A program made the translations under genes and the position numbers. Positions 8,116 to 15,516 of a stretch of 24,534 nucleotides of DNA are shown here, in pieces. Numbering within the stretch: the first letter of the stretch is position 1; each line of letters opens with the position of its first letter. The notes under the pieces are model-generated. The model was not told where the DNA came from, did no database searches, and was given only the letters and a program-made list of their open reading frames with translations. Source of the stretch: Phycisphaerae bacterium (GTDB taxonomy: Bacteria; Planctomycetota; Phycisphaerae; UBA1845; UTPLA1); NCBI GenBank assembly GCA_016935885.1, contig JAFGQA010000315.1, positions 1-24,534 on the forward strand, read 5' to 3'.

Positions 8116-10173
8116 TCAGCCAGCCTTGCTGTCCCGCGTCGTTCCTACCGACGGCAGGAACGGTGGGAGTGGGCAGTCCAGCGCGTCGGTGACGGCGCGA
8201 AGCAGTTCGGCTTCCTTGACTGTTACGGTGCCGTCCGCCAGGACGCATCGGGCACAAGCGTCGACGATGCGCTCCTTGATCCGCGGCGAGGCCATCGCCA
8301 GGCGGTCGATGGCCAAGCCGAGTGCCCTGAAGCTGCCCGGCTTTTCCGGAAGGATCGACGGCGACTCCGCTCTTGCAGCCGTCTTTGGCAACTTCGACAC
8401 CGCGGCGTCGAACGCCTTCTGCGTGGCTTCCGCATCTCGATGGCCGATCCGCGTGAGGAATGAAAGGACCGTCAGGCAATCGGGCAGGAGCGGCGAGAAG
8501 GCCCGATAGCGGACCTCCTTGCGGTCGGGGCTGCCGAAGTGTGCCGCCAAGCGGCGAAGCAGGAGCTTCAGCAGGGCAAACTCGAAGATGCTGACCATGC
8601 GATCCGCGGTCACCAAGTGCCGAACGTTCTTGCGAAAGACCGTGTACTGCTTCTGGCTGAGCTGGCGAAGGGCCGGCACGGTCAGATCGGCGAGCGGCAG
8701 TCTCACTCCGAGGTGGAGCGACGACACCATAGGCCAGATGTCCGCGGCCTTCTGGACGATGGTCGGCTCGCTGTGCATGTGGAGAAGATCGAGTTGCCGT
8801 TGACGTTCGGCGTCGTCCGTATCAAGGAGCAGGGCATAGATCAGGGCGACGGCCCCGAAGGGCTTGTAGGCGGCGGCGCGGACCGGCGCCGGTAGCGAGG
8901 CGATGAGCGCCGCGCCGTAGGCGAGATGGTCGATGGTCGGCGCGGCCACCTGGCTGACGACTTGGTCGGGGGCGACCATCACGTTGTCCATGGCCTGGAA
9001 GGCTGACCCGGCGGTCCTTCTCGTGAAGCGCATCTCGTGAAGCGTATCTCGTGAAGCGAGTAGGTCTGGCTTGCCGTTTGGCGGCATCGGGACCGCCTTG
9101 GCCGGCTCCACGCGGGGGAATTCGCCGTCAAACGATGGGTCGATCCGTCGAATGCGATCGGCCAACGGCGGGTGCGTGGCCAGGGCGTTTTCAAGGAAAA
9201 GCGGCTTGAGCAGTCCGTTCGCGAAGAACATGTGGCTTGCTTCCTCGGCGGCCGGGGCAAGGAGCGTCGCCTTGCGGGGGTGCCCGCCGATCTTCTTGAG
9301 GGCGCCGGCCAGGCCGCTGGGGTTGCGGGTGAAGCTCACGGCCGAGGCGTCCGCGAGGAACTCGCGTTGTCTGGAGACGGCCGCCTTGATGAGCCGGCCG
9401 AAAAAGACGCCGATATAACCGATGATCGCGAGGAGCCCGCCGAAGACGATGCCGATCAGAGCGGCACCGCCGGACCGCCTGCCGACGCGGACACGCGAGC
9501 TCTCCAGGCCCGCGCGCACCAGGCCCTTGCCGATGAACCCGAGAAAGAGGATGCCATGGGTCAACCCGATCAGGCGGATGTTGAGCCGCATATCGCCGTT
9601 GAGGATATGGCTGAATTCGTGGGCGATCACGCCTTGAAGCTCGTCGCGGCTTAATGCCTGCACGCAGCCGCGCGTCGCGGCGATCACGGCGTCGTTCGGC
9701 GAGAAACCGGCGGCGAAGGCGTTGATTCCCTTCTCGTCATCCATGACGAACACCGACGGCACGGCGATGCCCGATGCGAGGGCCATCTCCTCCACGACGT
9801 TGAGCAGCCTTCGCTCGTTCGGATCCTCCGTTTCCGGGCTGACCATGCGCCCGCCGAGTCCGGCCGCCACGACGTCACCACCTCCGCGAAGTGACCGGAT
9901 CTTCCACAGGCTGCCGACGGCGATCACCGCAAGCACGGCGATGACGGTGTAGCCGAGAACGTCCAGCCGCCACCACGAGAAGCGCGAGCCGCCGTGTTGG
10001 TCGAGTGTTCCGAGTCCACCAGTATCGTAGGATGCGCGGAGGTCGAACCACGAGACCGCCGCAAGGCCGACGAAGTAACAGGCGGCACTGATGAGGAGCA
10101 CGGTCAGCACGAGGAGGGCAACGAGTCGCCCCGTGTTCCTTCTGGCTTTGGCTTGGTGTTCGAAGAAGTTCAT
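8116..10173 (-). CDS. Membrane M48 metalloprotease (HtpX-like) with C-terminal TerB-like domain
   Basis: A 685-residue membrane protease related to HtpX/Ste24, likely involved in membrane protein quality control. The zinc motif HEFSH is at residues 185-189 and the third ligand is E271 in REFLADA. Hydrophobic segments lie near 16-40, 73-90, 202-222 and 237-262. LATHPPLADRIRRID (about 340) is the usual end of the M48 domain. The long C-terminal half is helical, and its end (RIVDACARCVLADGTVTVKEAELLRAVTDAL) resembles a TerB-like domain, a fusion seen in M48 proteins of this kind. A 14-bp triplicate repeat (9019-9060) encodes part of the linker between the two. It is convergent with the thioredoxin gene across a 98-bp gap with no clear terminator. 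A sigma-54-like site lies upstream. Confidence 0.9.
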   Translation of the reverse strand: MNFFEHQAKARRNTGRLVALLVLTVLLISAACYFVGLAAVSWFDLRASYDTGGLGTLDQHGGSRFSWWRLDVLGYTVIAVLAVIAVGSLWKIRSLRGGGDVVAAGLGGRMVSPETEDPNERRLLNVVEEMALASGIAVPSVFVMDDEKGINAFAAGFSPNDAVIAATRGCVQALSRDELQGVIAHEFSHILNGDMRLNIRLIGLTHGILFLGFIGKGLVRAGLESSRVRVGRRSGGAALIGIVFGGLLAIIGYIGVFFGRLIKAAVSRQREFLADASAVSFTRNPSGLAGALKKIGGHPRKATLLAPAAEEASHMFFANGLLKPLFLENALATHPPLADRIRRIDPSFDGEFPRVEPAKAVPMPPNGKPDLLASRDTLHEMRFTRRTAGSAFQAMDNVMVAPDQVVSQVAAPTIDHLAYGAALIASLPAPVRAAAYKPFGAVALIYALLLDTDDAERQRQLDLLHMHSEPTIVQKAADIWPMVSSLHLGVRLPLADLTVPALRQLSQKQYTVFRKNVRHLVTADRMVSIFEFALLKLLLRRLAAHFGSPDRKEVRYRAFSPLLPDCLTVLSFLTRIGHRDAEATQKAFDAAVSKLPKTAARAESPSILPEKPGSFRALGLAIDRLAMASPRIKERIVDACARCVLADGTVTVKEAELLRAVTDALDCPLPPFLPSVGTTRDSKAG
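9019..9060. repeat. Three 14-bp tandem repeats inside the M48 gene
   Basis: TCTCGTGAAGCG followed by CA, TA or AG occurs three times in a row (9019-9032, 9033-9046, 9047-9060). The total of 42 bp keeps the reading frame and encodes part of the linker after the protease domain. The unit length is twice seven, like the heptamer arrays elsewhere in the window. Confidence 0.85.
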
Positions 10174-10254
10174 GACATCGAGAACAGGTCCGTCGCGAAC
10201 GAACAGGGAGCGTAGACCTCGGCTGCATTCAGCGTATCTTCATGGTGTGGCACG

Positions 10255-10270
10255 GGCAAGGACCACGCCA
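10255..10270 (-). promoter_or_regulatory. Possible sigma-54 (-24/-12) promoter for the M48 gene
   Basis: On the minus strand TGGCGTGGTCCTTGCC fits the consensus TGGCACG-N4-TTGC with GG and GC exactly 10 bases apart. It would start transcription about 70 bases before the M48 start codon. A single site of this length can arise by chance, and no activator site was identified. Confidence 0.3.
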
Positions 10271-10311
10271 GGAAGGAGGGTTGGGGGCCTCGGGTCCGTG
10301 ATACTTCCGGC

Positions 10312-10450
10312 GGCATTCGATTCTGGGTGCCAGCTCGGGCGGCATTCGATTTTGGGTGCCACCCCGGGCGGCATTCGATTTTGGGTGCCACCCCGGGCGG
10401 CATTCGATTTTGGGTGTCAGCTCGGGCGGCATTCGCTTTTTGGGTGCCAC
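10312..10450. repeat. 29-bp tandem repeat, about five units
   Basis: Units begin GGCATTCGATTxTGGGTGCC and start at 10312, 10341, 10370, 10399 and 10428. Units 2 and 3 are identical, while 1 and 4 share CAGCTCGGGC ends. The last unit diverges into the palindrome. The element at 11604 has a single unit, so this is a local expansion. There are no unique spacers, so it is not a CRISPR array. Confidence 0.9.
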
Positions 10451-10503
10451 GGGCGGCTTTTCCGCCCGTGCGGTTTCGCTGGTGGGCGCATGGGGCATAC
10501 ACA

Positions 10504-10583
10504 CTGGCAGGCAAGCTGCCAGTGGCACCAGCCCAAACTGTTGCTGGCAGGCAAGCTGCCAGTGGCACCAGCCCAAACTGTCG
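10504..10583. repeat. 40-bp tandem duplication carrying a palindrome
   Basis: CTGGCAGGCAAGCTGCCAGT and the 20 bases after it occur at 10504-10543 and again at 10544-10583, nearly identically. Each copy holds the stem CTGGCAG/CTGCCAG. The short element copy (11604-11747) has this unit once. Confidence 0.9.
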
Positions 10584-10687
10584 CGGACCCGGGGCCATCG
10601 GACTGGGAATTGTAGATCGGAGGATGATCCACGTAAGATGGGCGACCCGATAAGCCGCAGAAGGGCTGGCGCCTCGAGAGGAACACC

Positions 10688-11614
10688 GTGTCGGACCCAC
10701 CCAAAGCCACGCCAGTGATCGAGGCCGAGGCGACCATCACGACGGACACGTCGTGCATGATCTGCGGCTACAACCTCCGCGGCATGACGCCGAGCAAGGT
10801 CTGCCCCGAGTGCGGCACGCCGATTGGTCGGTCGATCCACGGCAACCTTCTGAGATACGCCGATTCTGAATGGCTCGACAAGCTGTCATTGGGCGTGCGG
10901 CTCACTTTGTGGAGCATTCTGATTTCGATTCTGATTATCACTGGTGTGACAGTCATCGTGGTCACGGCGGCGAGCCGCGTTTCCCCTATCGTGATTGGCA
11001 TTCCGAGGATCGTTATGGCAGGTCTCGGATTGTGGGCGAAGGTCCTTGTCACGACGGTGGAACCCAGTGTTGCCTTCACGGAGAGCTTGGTCACGCTTCG
11101 CAGAGCTGTTCGCGGCTGCGCAATCGTCAGCTTCGCGGGAGCGACCATCGAGTCGTTCGGGGCGCATCTTCTAGGGCCGACGCAGGTGGCGGTGTCCAGT
11201 GCCGTTTTGGGCCTGGCCGGCGTCGTGGCCCAGTTCGGCATGTTCATCTACCTCCGTCGATTCGCCATGCGGATTCCTAATCCAAAACTGGCCAAGTCCA
11301 CCACGAAGGTCATGTGGGGCTTGGGCATTGCCGTCGGAATCATGTCCATATGCACGATTGTGCAGGCCTTGATCCGTGCCTTCTCCGGGGCCCCTTGGGC
11401 CACTCAGCTTCCTTTCATAGTCTTTAGGATCGCCGCATCTGTCGCCACGATTCCGCTGTTGGTGTTTGGGATCTGGTATGTGATCATCCTGTTCAACTAC
11501 AGGGATGCCTTCCGGAAGGCGGCGACGCAGGCCCGTCAATTCGCGACGCAGCCCGCAGCCGTGGTAGATCTTCGGTCCGTGGTGCCACCGCCACCCGGCC
11601 CCGTGGGTCCGTGA
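10688..11614 (+). CDS. Zinc-ribbon multi-pass membrane protein of unknown function
   Basis: A 308-residue protein starting at GTG 10688, with GAGAGG (10676-10681) 6 bases upstream. A short zinc ribbon, CMICGYNLRG with CPECGTPI, uses Cys 23, 26, 39 and 42; this ribbon followed by membrane helices is common among planctomycete membrane proteins. Five or six hydrophobic helices follow (first about residues 73-95, last about 255-277). No catalytic motif was found and no function is proposed. The last codons and stop TGA (11612-11614) lie in the left terminal repeat of the composite element at 11604, so the C-terminus (PPPPGPVGP) may have been altered by its arrival. The protein lies between two copies of that element. 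Confidence 0.8.
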   Translation: MSDPPKATPVIEAEATITTDTSCMICGYNLRGMTPSKVCPECGTPIGRSIHGNLLRYADSEWLDKLSLGVRLTLWSILISILIITGVTVIVVTAASRVSPIVIGIPRIVMAGLGLWAKVLVTTVEPSVAFTESLVTLRRAVRGCAIVSFAGATIESFGAHLLGPTQVAVSSAVLGLAGVVAQFGMFIYLRRFAMRIPNPKLAKSTTKVMWGLGIAVGIMSICTIVQALIRAFSGAPWATQLPFIVFRIAASVATIPLLVFGIWYVIILFNYRDAFRKAATQARQFATQPAAVVDLRSVVPPPPGPVGP

Positions 11615-11747
11615 CACTTCCGGCGAGATTCGATTCTGGGTGCCACGGGCGGCTTGTCCGCCCGTGCAGTTTTGCTGGTGGGCGCATGGGGCATACACAC
11701 TGGCAGACAAGCTGCCAGTGGCACCCGTTTGTACTGTCATGGACCCA
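11604..11747. mobile_element. Composite repeat element, short copy (144 bp)
   Basis: Left end TGGGTCCGTGACA (11604-11616) and right end TGTCATGGACCCA (11735-11747) are inverted repeats with 12 of 13 matches. Inside are one 29-bp-type unit (GATTCGATTCTGGGTGCC), the palindrome CACGGGCGG/CCGCCCGTG (11644-11666), GCTGGTGGGCGCATGGGGCA, and the palindrome CACTGGCAG/CTGCCAGTG (11699-11721). It overlaps the last 11 bases of the preceding gene and lies just before the putative ATP synthase promoter. Confidence 0.8.
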
Positions 11748-11774
11748 GGTCCCATGCGGCAGCCAGTGGGGCCC

Positions 11775-11804
11775 TTGACTTGTATTATAGGGCGTTGCTA
11801 GACT
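11775..11804 (+). promoter_or_regulatory. Putative sigma-70-type promoter of the ATP synthase operon
   Basis: TTGACT (11775-11780), an 18-base spacer, and TAGACT (11799-11804) make a reasonable housekeeping promoter. It is the best candidate seen between the repeat element and atpZ. It would give a leader of about 290 bases before ATG 12104. Confidence 0.45.
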
Positions 11805-11849
11805 GCCCGTCTCGCCCGCGGCCGGGCAGGCGGCGGGACGAGGATGAGT

Positions 11850-12000
11850 GGTGAGGTGTAAGCCCACCGGCGCGGTGAGCGATTGGGGGCTTCGCCCCAC
11901 AGCGCAGGGGAGCGGTCGCCGCATTCAGGGGCCCCTGACCTTGGTGGTGGGGGGCCGTACAGCCCGTTTGGGCGTACCCCCCGACCCAAGGTTGGGGGCT
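11850..12000 (+). other. Structured leader upstream of the ATP synthase operon
   Basis: A run of hairpins precedes atpZ: CACCG/CGGTG (about 11866-11878), GGGG/CCCC around CTTCG (about 11885-11898), the palindrome AGGGGCCCCT (11927-11936), and a long nested stem at 11939-11991. In the last, CCTTGG pairs with CCAAGG, GGGGG with CCCCC, GTAC with GTAC and GCCC with GGGC around a GTTT loop. No reading frame with a ribosome site is visible. The region could be a cis-acting leader, a small RNA, or another repeat family. No known riboswitch class was recognised. Confidence 0.45.
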
Positions 12001-12103
12001 CTTGGAAGTCCAGCGTGACGACCTTGCGATGTCCGGTCAGCGCCTGTCTCGGATCCTTTTGTAGCATGGATCAGGGCGCGAGTGGGGTAGTCCGGAGGTC
12101 CTC

Positions 12104-12385
12104 ATGAGCGCCCCTGAGCCACCGAAGCGGATGCCCGGCGGGGCGTTTCGTTGGGCGGGCTTGGGCCTGGAGTTGGCCGCCACCCTGGTGGGAGCCTGTC
12201 TGCTGGGTTACTGGATCGACCGTCAACTCAAGACCGATCCGTGGGCCCTGCTCATCTGCGCCGTGTTGGGTATCGTGGGTGGCCTCTACAACATGATCCG
12301 GCGGTCGGTGCACGACCTGCTCGGCCCGACGGGCAAGGATGACAAACGCCGGGGACAAGGCACTGGCGGTGATGCGAGCGTTTGA
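12104..12385 (+). CDS. atpZ: AtpZ/AtpI-family F0F1-ATPase accessory protein
   Basis: A 93-residue protein with two membrane helices, matching small AtpZ-type proteins (F0F1-ATPase_gca1 family) that precede many F-ATPase operons. The first helix is LGLELAATLVGACLLGYWIDRQL (about residues 17-39) and the second ALLICAVLGIVGGLYNMIR (about 45-65). The GYWIDRxLKTxPW linker is the family signature. The role is thought to be assembly of the c-ring or ion transport, and it is not a structural subunit. The start has a strong ribosome site, GGAGG (12094-12098), 5 bases upstream. It is the first gene of the operon and its TGA overlaps the next ATG by one base (TGATG), suggesting coupled translation. Confidence 0.82.
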   Translation: MSAPEPPKRMPGGAFRWAGLGLELAATLVGACLLGYWIDRQLKTDPWALLICAVLGIVGGLYNMIRRSVHDLLGPTGKDDKRRGQGTGGDASV

Positions 12386-12801
12386 TGCCGGCGGCGGATG
12401 ACATATGTCAGGTTCCCCGGCGCCTCTATTTGTTGCCGTTGGCTGGTTGGCTGGTGCTCGTGGTGGTAGGGTACCTGCCGACCCGGTCGCTTGGCGGGGC
12501 TGGCGCCCTGGAGGCGATGGTTGCCGGCCAAGCGGTGGTCGTCGCGGTCGTTTATGGTACGCTGGTTCCGGCGCTGCGGCGCATGGCGACGGCGGAAGCG
12601 CGGGTCCGCCTTCGGATAGCGCTGAAGGCGGGCGGCGTCCGGTTTCTGCTGACTGTGCTGATCGGCGCGGTGGTCGCGTGGCGTGGATTCGTGGAGCCGA
12701 GCGTCTTCCTGATTTGGCTTGCCATCGCCTATGTCGTGATGATCAAGATTGAAGTGTGGACCTTGATTCGCTGGGGCAAACGACTCGAGAGCCAAACATG
12801 A
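12385..12801 (+). CDS. atpI: AtpI-like membrane protein (ATP synthase subunit I)
   Basis: A 138-residue membrane protein with four hydrophobic segments, near residues 14-33, 42-64, 83-101 and 105-125. Its size, topology and place between atpZ and atpB fit ATP synthase protein I, which helps assemble the c-ring; the sequence itself is poorly conserved, so the call rests partly on position. The ATG at 12385 overlaps the atpZ stop and is preferred; the TTG at 12382 is in frame just before it. The stop codon overlaps the atpB start (ATGA, 12798-12801), again indicating translational coupling. Confidence 0.6.
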   Translation: MPAADDICQVPRRLYLLPLAGWLVLVVVGYLPTRSLGGAGALEAMVAGQAVVVAVVYGTLVPALRRMATAEARVRLRIALKAGGVRFLLTVLIGAVVAWRGFVEPSVFLIWLAIAYVVMIKIEVWTLIRWGKRLESQT

Positions 12802-13694
12802 TCATGAACTGTCTGGCGTCCGGTGGCAATCCGCTCACGCACGTCGTAGACCACCCGTGGTCCAGGATCGGCGAGGGGGAGGGCCTTCTCCATCAGTTCA
12901 CCTTCCTGTCGAACCACGTCATCATGTTGATGGTCGCTGCCGCGCTGCTGATCTTGCTCCTGCCGCGATGGTTGCGGCCCCGGACGGAGGGCGACGAGGT
13001 CGAGCGGCTCACGCCGTCCGGCATGGGGAACTTCATCGAGGTCATCTGCGAGTTCCTTCGGGAGCAGATCGCCCGGCCGTACCTCGGGTCGTACACAGAC
13101 CGGTTCATTACGTATATATGGACAGTGTTCTTCTTCATCCTGACGTGCAATCTCCTCGGCCTGGTACCGCTCGAGCCGATCACCAAGCCGATTTTCGGCC
13201 ACGGCATCTACGGCACGGCGACGGGTAACATCTTCACGACCGGCACGTTGGCAGCCTGCACGTTGGTGATGATCGTGGTCAACGGGCTGCGGCTCCACGG
13301 CATGGCTTACGTGAAGCACTTCTTCATGGGGCCGTTTCCGATCAACTGCCTGATCGCCCTCCTGGAGGTGATCGGGCTGTTCGCCAAGTCGTTTGCGTTG
13401 TGTGTCCGTTTATTCGCCAACATGTGCGCTGGGCACATCCTGTTGGCGGTGCTGATAAGCTTCATTGCCATGGCCGGCGCGGCCGGCGCGGCGGTGGGGT
13501 TTGCCATTGCCGTGCCGGTGGTTGTGGGCAGCGTCGCAGTTTACGCCCTGGAGTTGCTGGTCGCGTTCCTGCAGGCGTTCATCTTTACGTTCTTGAGTTG
13601 CGTGTTTATCGGCCAAGCCGTGAACATCCATCACGATGATTACGCCGAGGCCCACCCAGATCAACAAGAAGCGCATGAGGTCCATGCGCATTAG
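12798..13694 (+). CDS. atpB: ATP synthase F0 subunit a
   Basis: A 298-residue membrane subunit that forms the proton half-channels facing the c-ring. The essential arginine is R204 in LCVRLFANMCAGHILL, the family's hallmark helix. Earlier helices lie near 39-57 and 107-125 (FITYIWTVFFFILTCNLLGLVP), with VFIGQAVNIHH near the C-terminus. The length is within the usual 230-300 range, and the C-terminal tail is histidine- and acid-rich. The start ATG 12798 overlaps the previous stop; a TTG further upstream in frame lies inside the previous gene and is not needed. The R204 helix context is that of an ordinary F-type enzyme. Confidence 0.95.
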   Translation: MIMNCLASGGNPLTHVVDHPWSRIGEGEGLLHQFTFLSNHVIMLMVAAALLILLLPRWLRPRTEGDEVERLTPSGMGNFIEVICEFLREQIARPYLGSYTDRFITYIWTVFFFILTCNLLGLVPLEPITKPIFGHGIYGTATGNIFTTGTLAACTLVMIVVNGLRLHGMAYVKHFFMGPFPINCLIALLEVIGLFAKSFALCVRLFANMCAGHILLAVLISFIAMAGAAGAAVGFAIAVPVVVGSVAVYALELLVAFLQAFIFTFLSCVFIGQAVNIHHDDYAEAHPDQQEAHEVHAH

Positions 13695-13713
13695 GTATAT
13701 GGCTCACAGGAAA

Positions 13714-13734
13714 GAAACCGCCCCAACCGGTTTC
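13714..13734 (+). other. Hairpin between atpB and atpE
   Basis: GAAACCG (13714-13720) and CGGTTTC (13728-13734) form a 7-bp stem with a 7-base loop, just before the atpE ribosome site. No T-run follows, so it is more likely an mRNA processing or stability element, consistent with the need for many more c subunits than a subunits. Confidence 0.4.
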
Positions 13735-13756
13735 CCGGCATGAAAGGACTTGATTC

Positions 13757-14104
13757 ATGATGAGCAGGGTGATCTTGTTGGCGTCGATTGGCGCGTTGTT
13801 TTTCGCCGCTCCGGCAATGGCCCAGGATGAGCATGCTGCCACCGGTGCCGACCAGGGTGCGTCTCGCTTCTTCGAGAACAAGGGCGCGGCCTTCTTTGGT
13901 GCGGCAATTGGAGCGGGGCTGGTTGTGATCGGCGGAGGGCTTGGCATCGGCCGGATCGGAGGCAGCGCCGCCGATTCGGTGGCCCGACAACCCGAGGCCT
14001 CCGGCTCCATCACCGGTGTGGCCCTGATCACCGCGGCGATGATCGAGGGTGCTACCCTCTTTGCCGTGGTCGTCTGTCTGCTGGGGATGATCTGGGGGAA
14101 GTGA
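13757..14104 (+). CDS. atpE: ATP synthase F0 subunit c, with N-terminal signal-like extension
   Basis: A 115-residue proteolipid that forms the rotor ring. The ion-binding carboxylate is E97 in AAMIEGATLFAVVV. Helix 1 (about residues 44-66) is glycine-rich, and the polar loop is RQPE (77-80). Helix 1 lacks the glutamine and helix 2 lacks the Ser/Thr after the glutamate that bind sodium in Na+-ATPases, so proton coupling is inferred. Unusually for the family (about 75-90 residues), about 42 residues precede helix 1: a hydrophobic stretch ending AAPAMAQ, which looks like a cleavable signal peptide, then an acidic linker. AAAGGA (13743-13748) lies 8 bases before the ATG; a second ATG follows directly. 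Confidence 0.93.
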   Translation: MMSRVILLASIGALFFAAPAMAQDEHAATGADQGASRFFENKGAAFFGAAIGAGLVVIGGGLGIGRIGGSAADSVARQPEASGSITGVALITAAMIEGATLFAVVVCLLGMIWGK

Positions 14105-14121
14105 TAGCGGCCGAGCCTGAC

Positions 14122-14149
14122 GAAGCGAAGATGGGCCGTTCTTCACTTC
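14122..14149 (+). other. Hairpin between atpE and atpF
   Basis: GAAGCGAAGA (14122-14131) and TCTTCACTTC (14140-14149) pair with one mismatch around an 8-base loop. There is no T-run. It sits 18 bases after the atpE stop and may stabilise the 3' end of an atpE-containing mRNA or reduce readthrough into atpF. Confidence 0.45.
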
Positions 14150-14201
14150 TGCGTGATTCGCCGGTGTTTTTGCCAGAAGCGCCAAGAGAGGGATGCGCGG
14201 A

Positions 14202-14789
14202 ATGTTGAGCAAAGGAACGTGGATCAGCGCTGCCTTGTATCTGTTCGCCGCCTCGGCGGATGTGGCCTTCGCATCGAGCGAGGCCGAAGGCGAAGTGAGC
14301 CTGTTTGAGGGCGATTTTGGCAACGCCGTTTGGACGCTGCTCATCTTCCTGCTGGTTCTGATCGTGCTGGGCAGATTCGCGTGGGGCCCGATCCTGAAGG
14401 GCTTGCAGAACCGCGAGAAGTTCATCCGGGATTCGCTGGCGGACGCCAAGAACGAACGGGAGGAGGCGAAGCGGACGCTGGCCGAGTACACGGAGAAGCT
14501 GGAGAAGTCGCGCCAGGAGGCCACGGCGATCGTCGACGAAGGCCGGCGTGACTCCGAGGAGGTCCGGAAGCGGATCCTGGCGGAGGCCAAGGTCGAGGCC
14601 CAGGGCGTGGCCGCGCGGGCCAAGAAGGAGATCGAGATGGCCCGGGACGACGCGGTGAAGCAGTTGTATGACGAGACGGTCCTGTTGGCCACGAGCGTCG
14701 CCGGCAGGATCATCCACAAGGAACTGTCGCCTGGGGATCATCAGGAGCTTGTTGATCAGGCCCTGAAGGACATGGGCAGGCTGAATTGA
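14202..14789 (+). CDS. atpF: ATP synthase F0 subunit b, with signal-like N-terminus
   Basis: A 195-residue stator subunit that links subunit a to the F1 head. After a hydrophobic, signal-like first segment ending near DVAFASSEAEG comes the membrane helix AVWTLLIFLLVLIVLGRFAWGPIL. A long charged helix follows (KGLQNREKFIRDSLADAKNEREEAKRTLAEY and beyond), which dimerises as a right-handed coiled coil, and then a C-terminal part that contacts delta. Usual length is 155-170; the extra N-terminal segment accounts for the rest. ATG 14202 is preferred over ATG 14193 because GAGGG (14188-14192) sits 9 bases before it but touches the earlier one. Confidence 0.93.
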   Translation: MLSKGTWISAALYLFAASADVAFASSEAEGEVSLFEGDFGNAVWTLLIFLLVLIVLGRFAWGPILKGLQNREKFIRDSLADAKNEREEAKRTLAEYTEKLEKSRQEATAIVDEGRRDSEEVRKRILAEAKVEAQGVAARAKKEIEMARDDAVKQLYDETVLLATSVAGRIIHKELSPGDHQELVDQALKDMGRLN

Positions 14790-14794
14790 CGAGA

Positions 14795-14891
14795 AGCTGT
14801 CAGCCGTCAGCTATTAGCTTTCAGCAGGAAGGTCGAATGTGACATCGAGTTGCTGATATCTGAACGCTGATCGCTTATTGCTGAAAGCTAA
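14795..14891. repeat. Inverted heptamer arrays between atpF and atpH
   Basis: Five 7-bp units of the AGCTxTC type (AGCTGTC, AGCCGTC, AGCTATT, AGCTTTC, AGCAGGA; 14795-14829) are followed by a 20-base spacer. Six units of the reverse-complement type then follow (TTGCTGA, TATCTGA, ACGCTGA, TCGCTTA, TTGCTGA, AAGCTAA; 14850-14891). The two arrays can pair as an imperfect hairpin. The second ends 3 bases before the atpH ATG and replaces any clear ribosome site. Confidence 0.75.
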
Positions 14892-14894
14892 GCA

Positions 14895-15500
14895 ATGGCA
14901 ACGGATTTCGACATTTCCCACGCGGCGGGCGCGATCTACGCTGAGAGCCTTCTCCAGTTGGCCAACGAGGCCAACGAGGCGGAGGAGATCGGCGAGGAGT
15001 TGCGGGAGTTGAAGGCGTTGTGGAATCGCGACGTCCAGTTCGCGACGATGATGAGTTCCGCGGCGATCGACGTGGGTGCCCGGCGGGCCAGTATCCGCAA
15101 GGCATTCGGATCGGGTCGCGTCAGCCGGCTGGTGCTGAACCTGCTGCTGGTGATGAACGACAAGCGTCGGTCGATGATCCTGCCGGCGGTTTGCGATGCT
15201 TACCGGCGCAAGCTCGACCGGCAACTTGGCCGCGAGGAGGTTCGCGTGACCACCGCAGTGCCGCTGGATGACAAGCAGCGGATCAAGCTCCGAGCGGAGA
15301 TCAAGCGGTTGACCGGGAACGAGTCCGACCTGGTCGAACGAGTCGATCCCGATGTCGTGGCCGGGATGACGGTCCAGGTCGCGGACCGGTTGTATGACAT
15401 GTCGGCGAGTAGACGGCTTCGCGACTTGCGTGCCGCGCTGCTGGCATCCGTGGAGAAGCATCTGCTAGGTGGCGTGTCGCGATTCGTCACGGAAGCATAG
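14895..15500 (+). CDS. atpH: ATP synthase F1 subunit delta
   Basis: A 201-residue subunit of the OSCP/delta family, which joins the b stalk to the top of the alpha/beta head. The N-terminal helical domain begins [20 protein letters not shown], like the family's typical start (YAxALxxxA). The conserved C-terminal part is [37 protein letters not shown] in outline, corresponding to the family's GGxxVxVGDxxxDxSxxxxLxxL. The length is slightly above the usual 175-185. No clear Shine-Dalgarno site is seen because a heptamer array runs up to the start. The 16-bp gap to atpA contains an AAGGA site. Confidence 0.93.
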   Translation: MATDFDISHAAGAIYAESLLQLANEANEAEEIGEELRELKALWNRDVQFATMMSSAAIDVGARRASIRKAFGSGRVSRLVLNLLLVMNDKRRSMILPAVCDAYRRKLDRQLGREEVRVTTAVPLDDKQRIKLRAEIKRLTGNESDLVERVDPDVVAGMTVQVADRLYDMSASRRLRDLRAALLASVEKHLLGGVSRFVTEA

Positions 15501-15516
15501 GCAGAAGGACAGACGA

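Larger units (their letters stand above)
10291..10591. mobile_element. Composite repeat element, long copy (301 bp)
   Basis: The left end CGGGTCCGTGATA (10291-10303) and the right end TGTCGCGGACCCG (10579-10591) are inverted repeats with 11 of 13 matches. Between them, in order, are CTTCCGG, five 29-bp units (10312-10450), a palindrome CACGGGCGG/CCGCCCGTG (10448-10470), the spacer TTTCGCTGGTGGGCGCATGG, and two copies of a 40-bp unit carrying the palindrome CTGGCAG/CTGCCAG (10504-10583). The same order without the expansions is found at 11604-11747. No protein is encoded, so mobility would depend on another locus. Confidence 0.75.

Noticed and set aside
10312..10450. Possible CRISPR array (five 29-bp repeats)
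   Set aside because: The units are directly adjacent with no unique spacers, and no cas genes are in the window.
13757..14104. Sodium-coupled ATP synthase
   Set aside because: The c subunit lacks the helix-1 glutamine and the Ser/Thr after the helix-2 glutamate expected for sodium binding.
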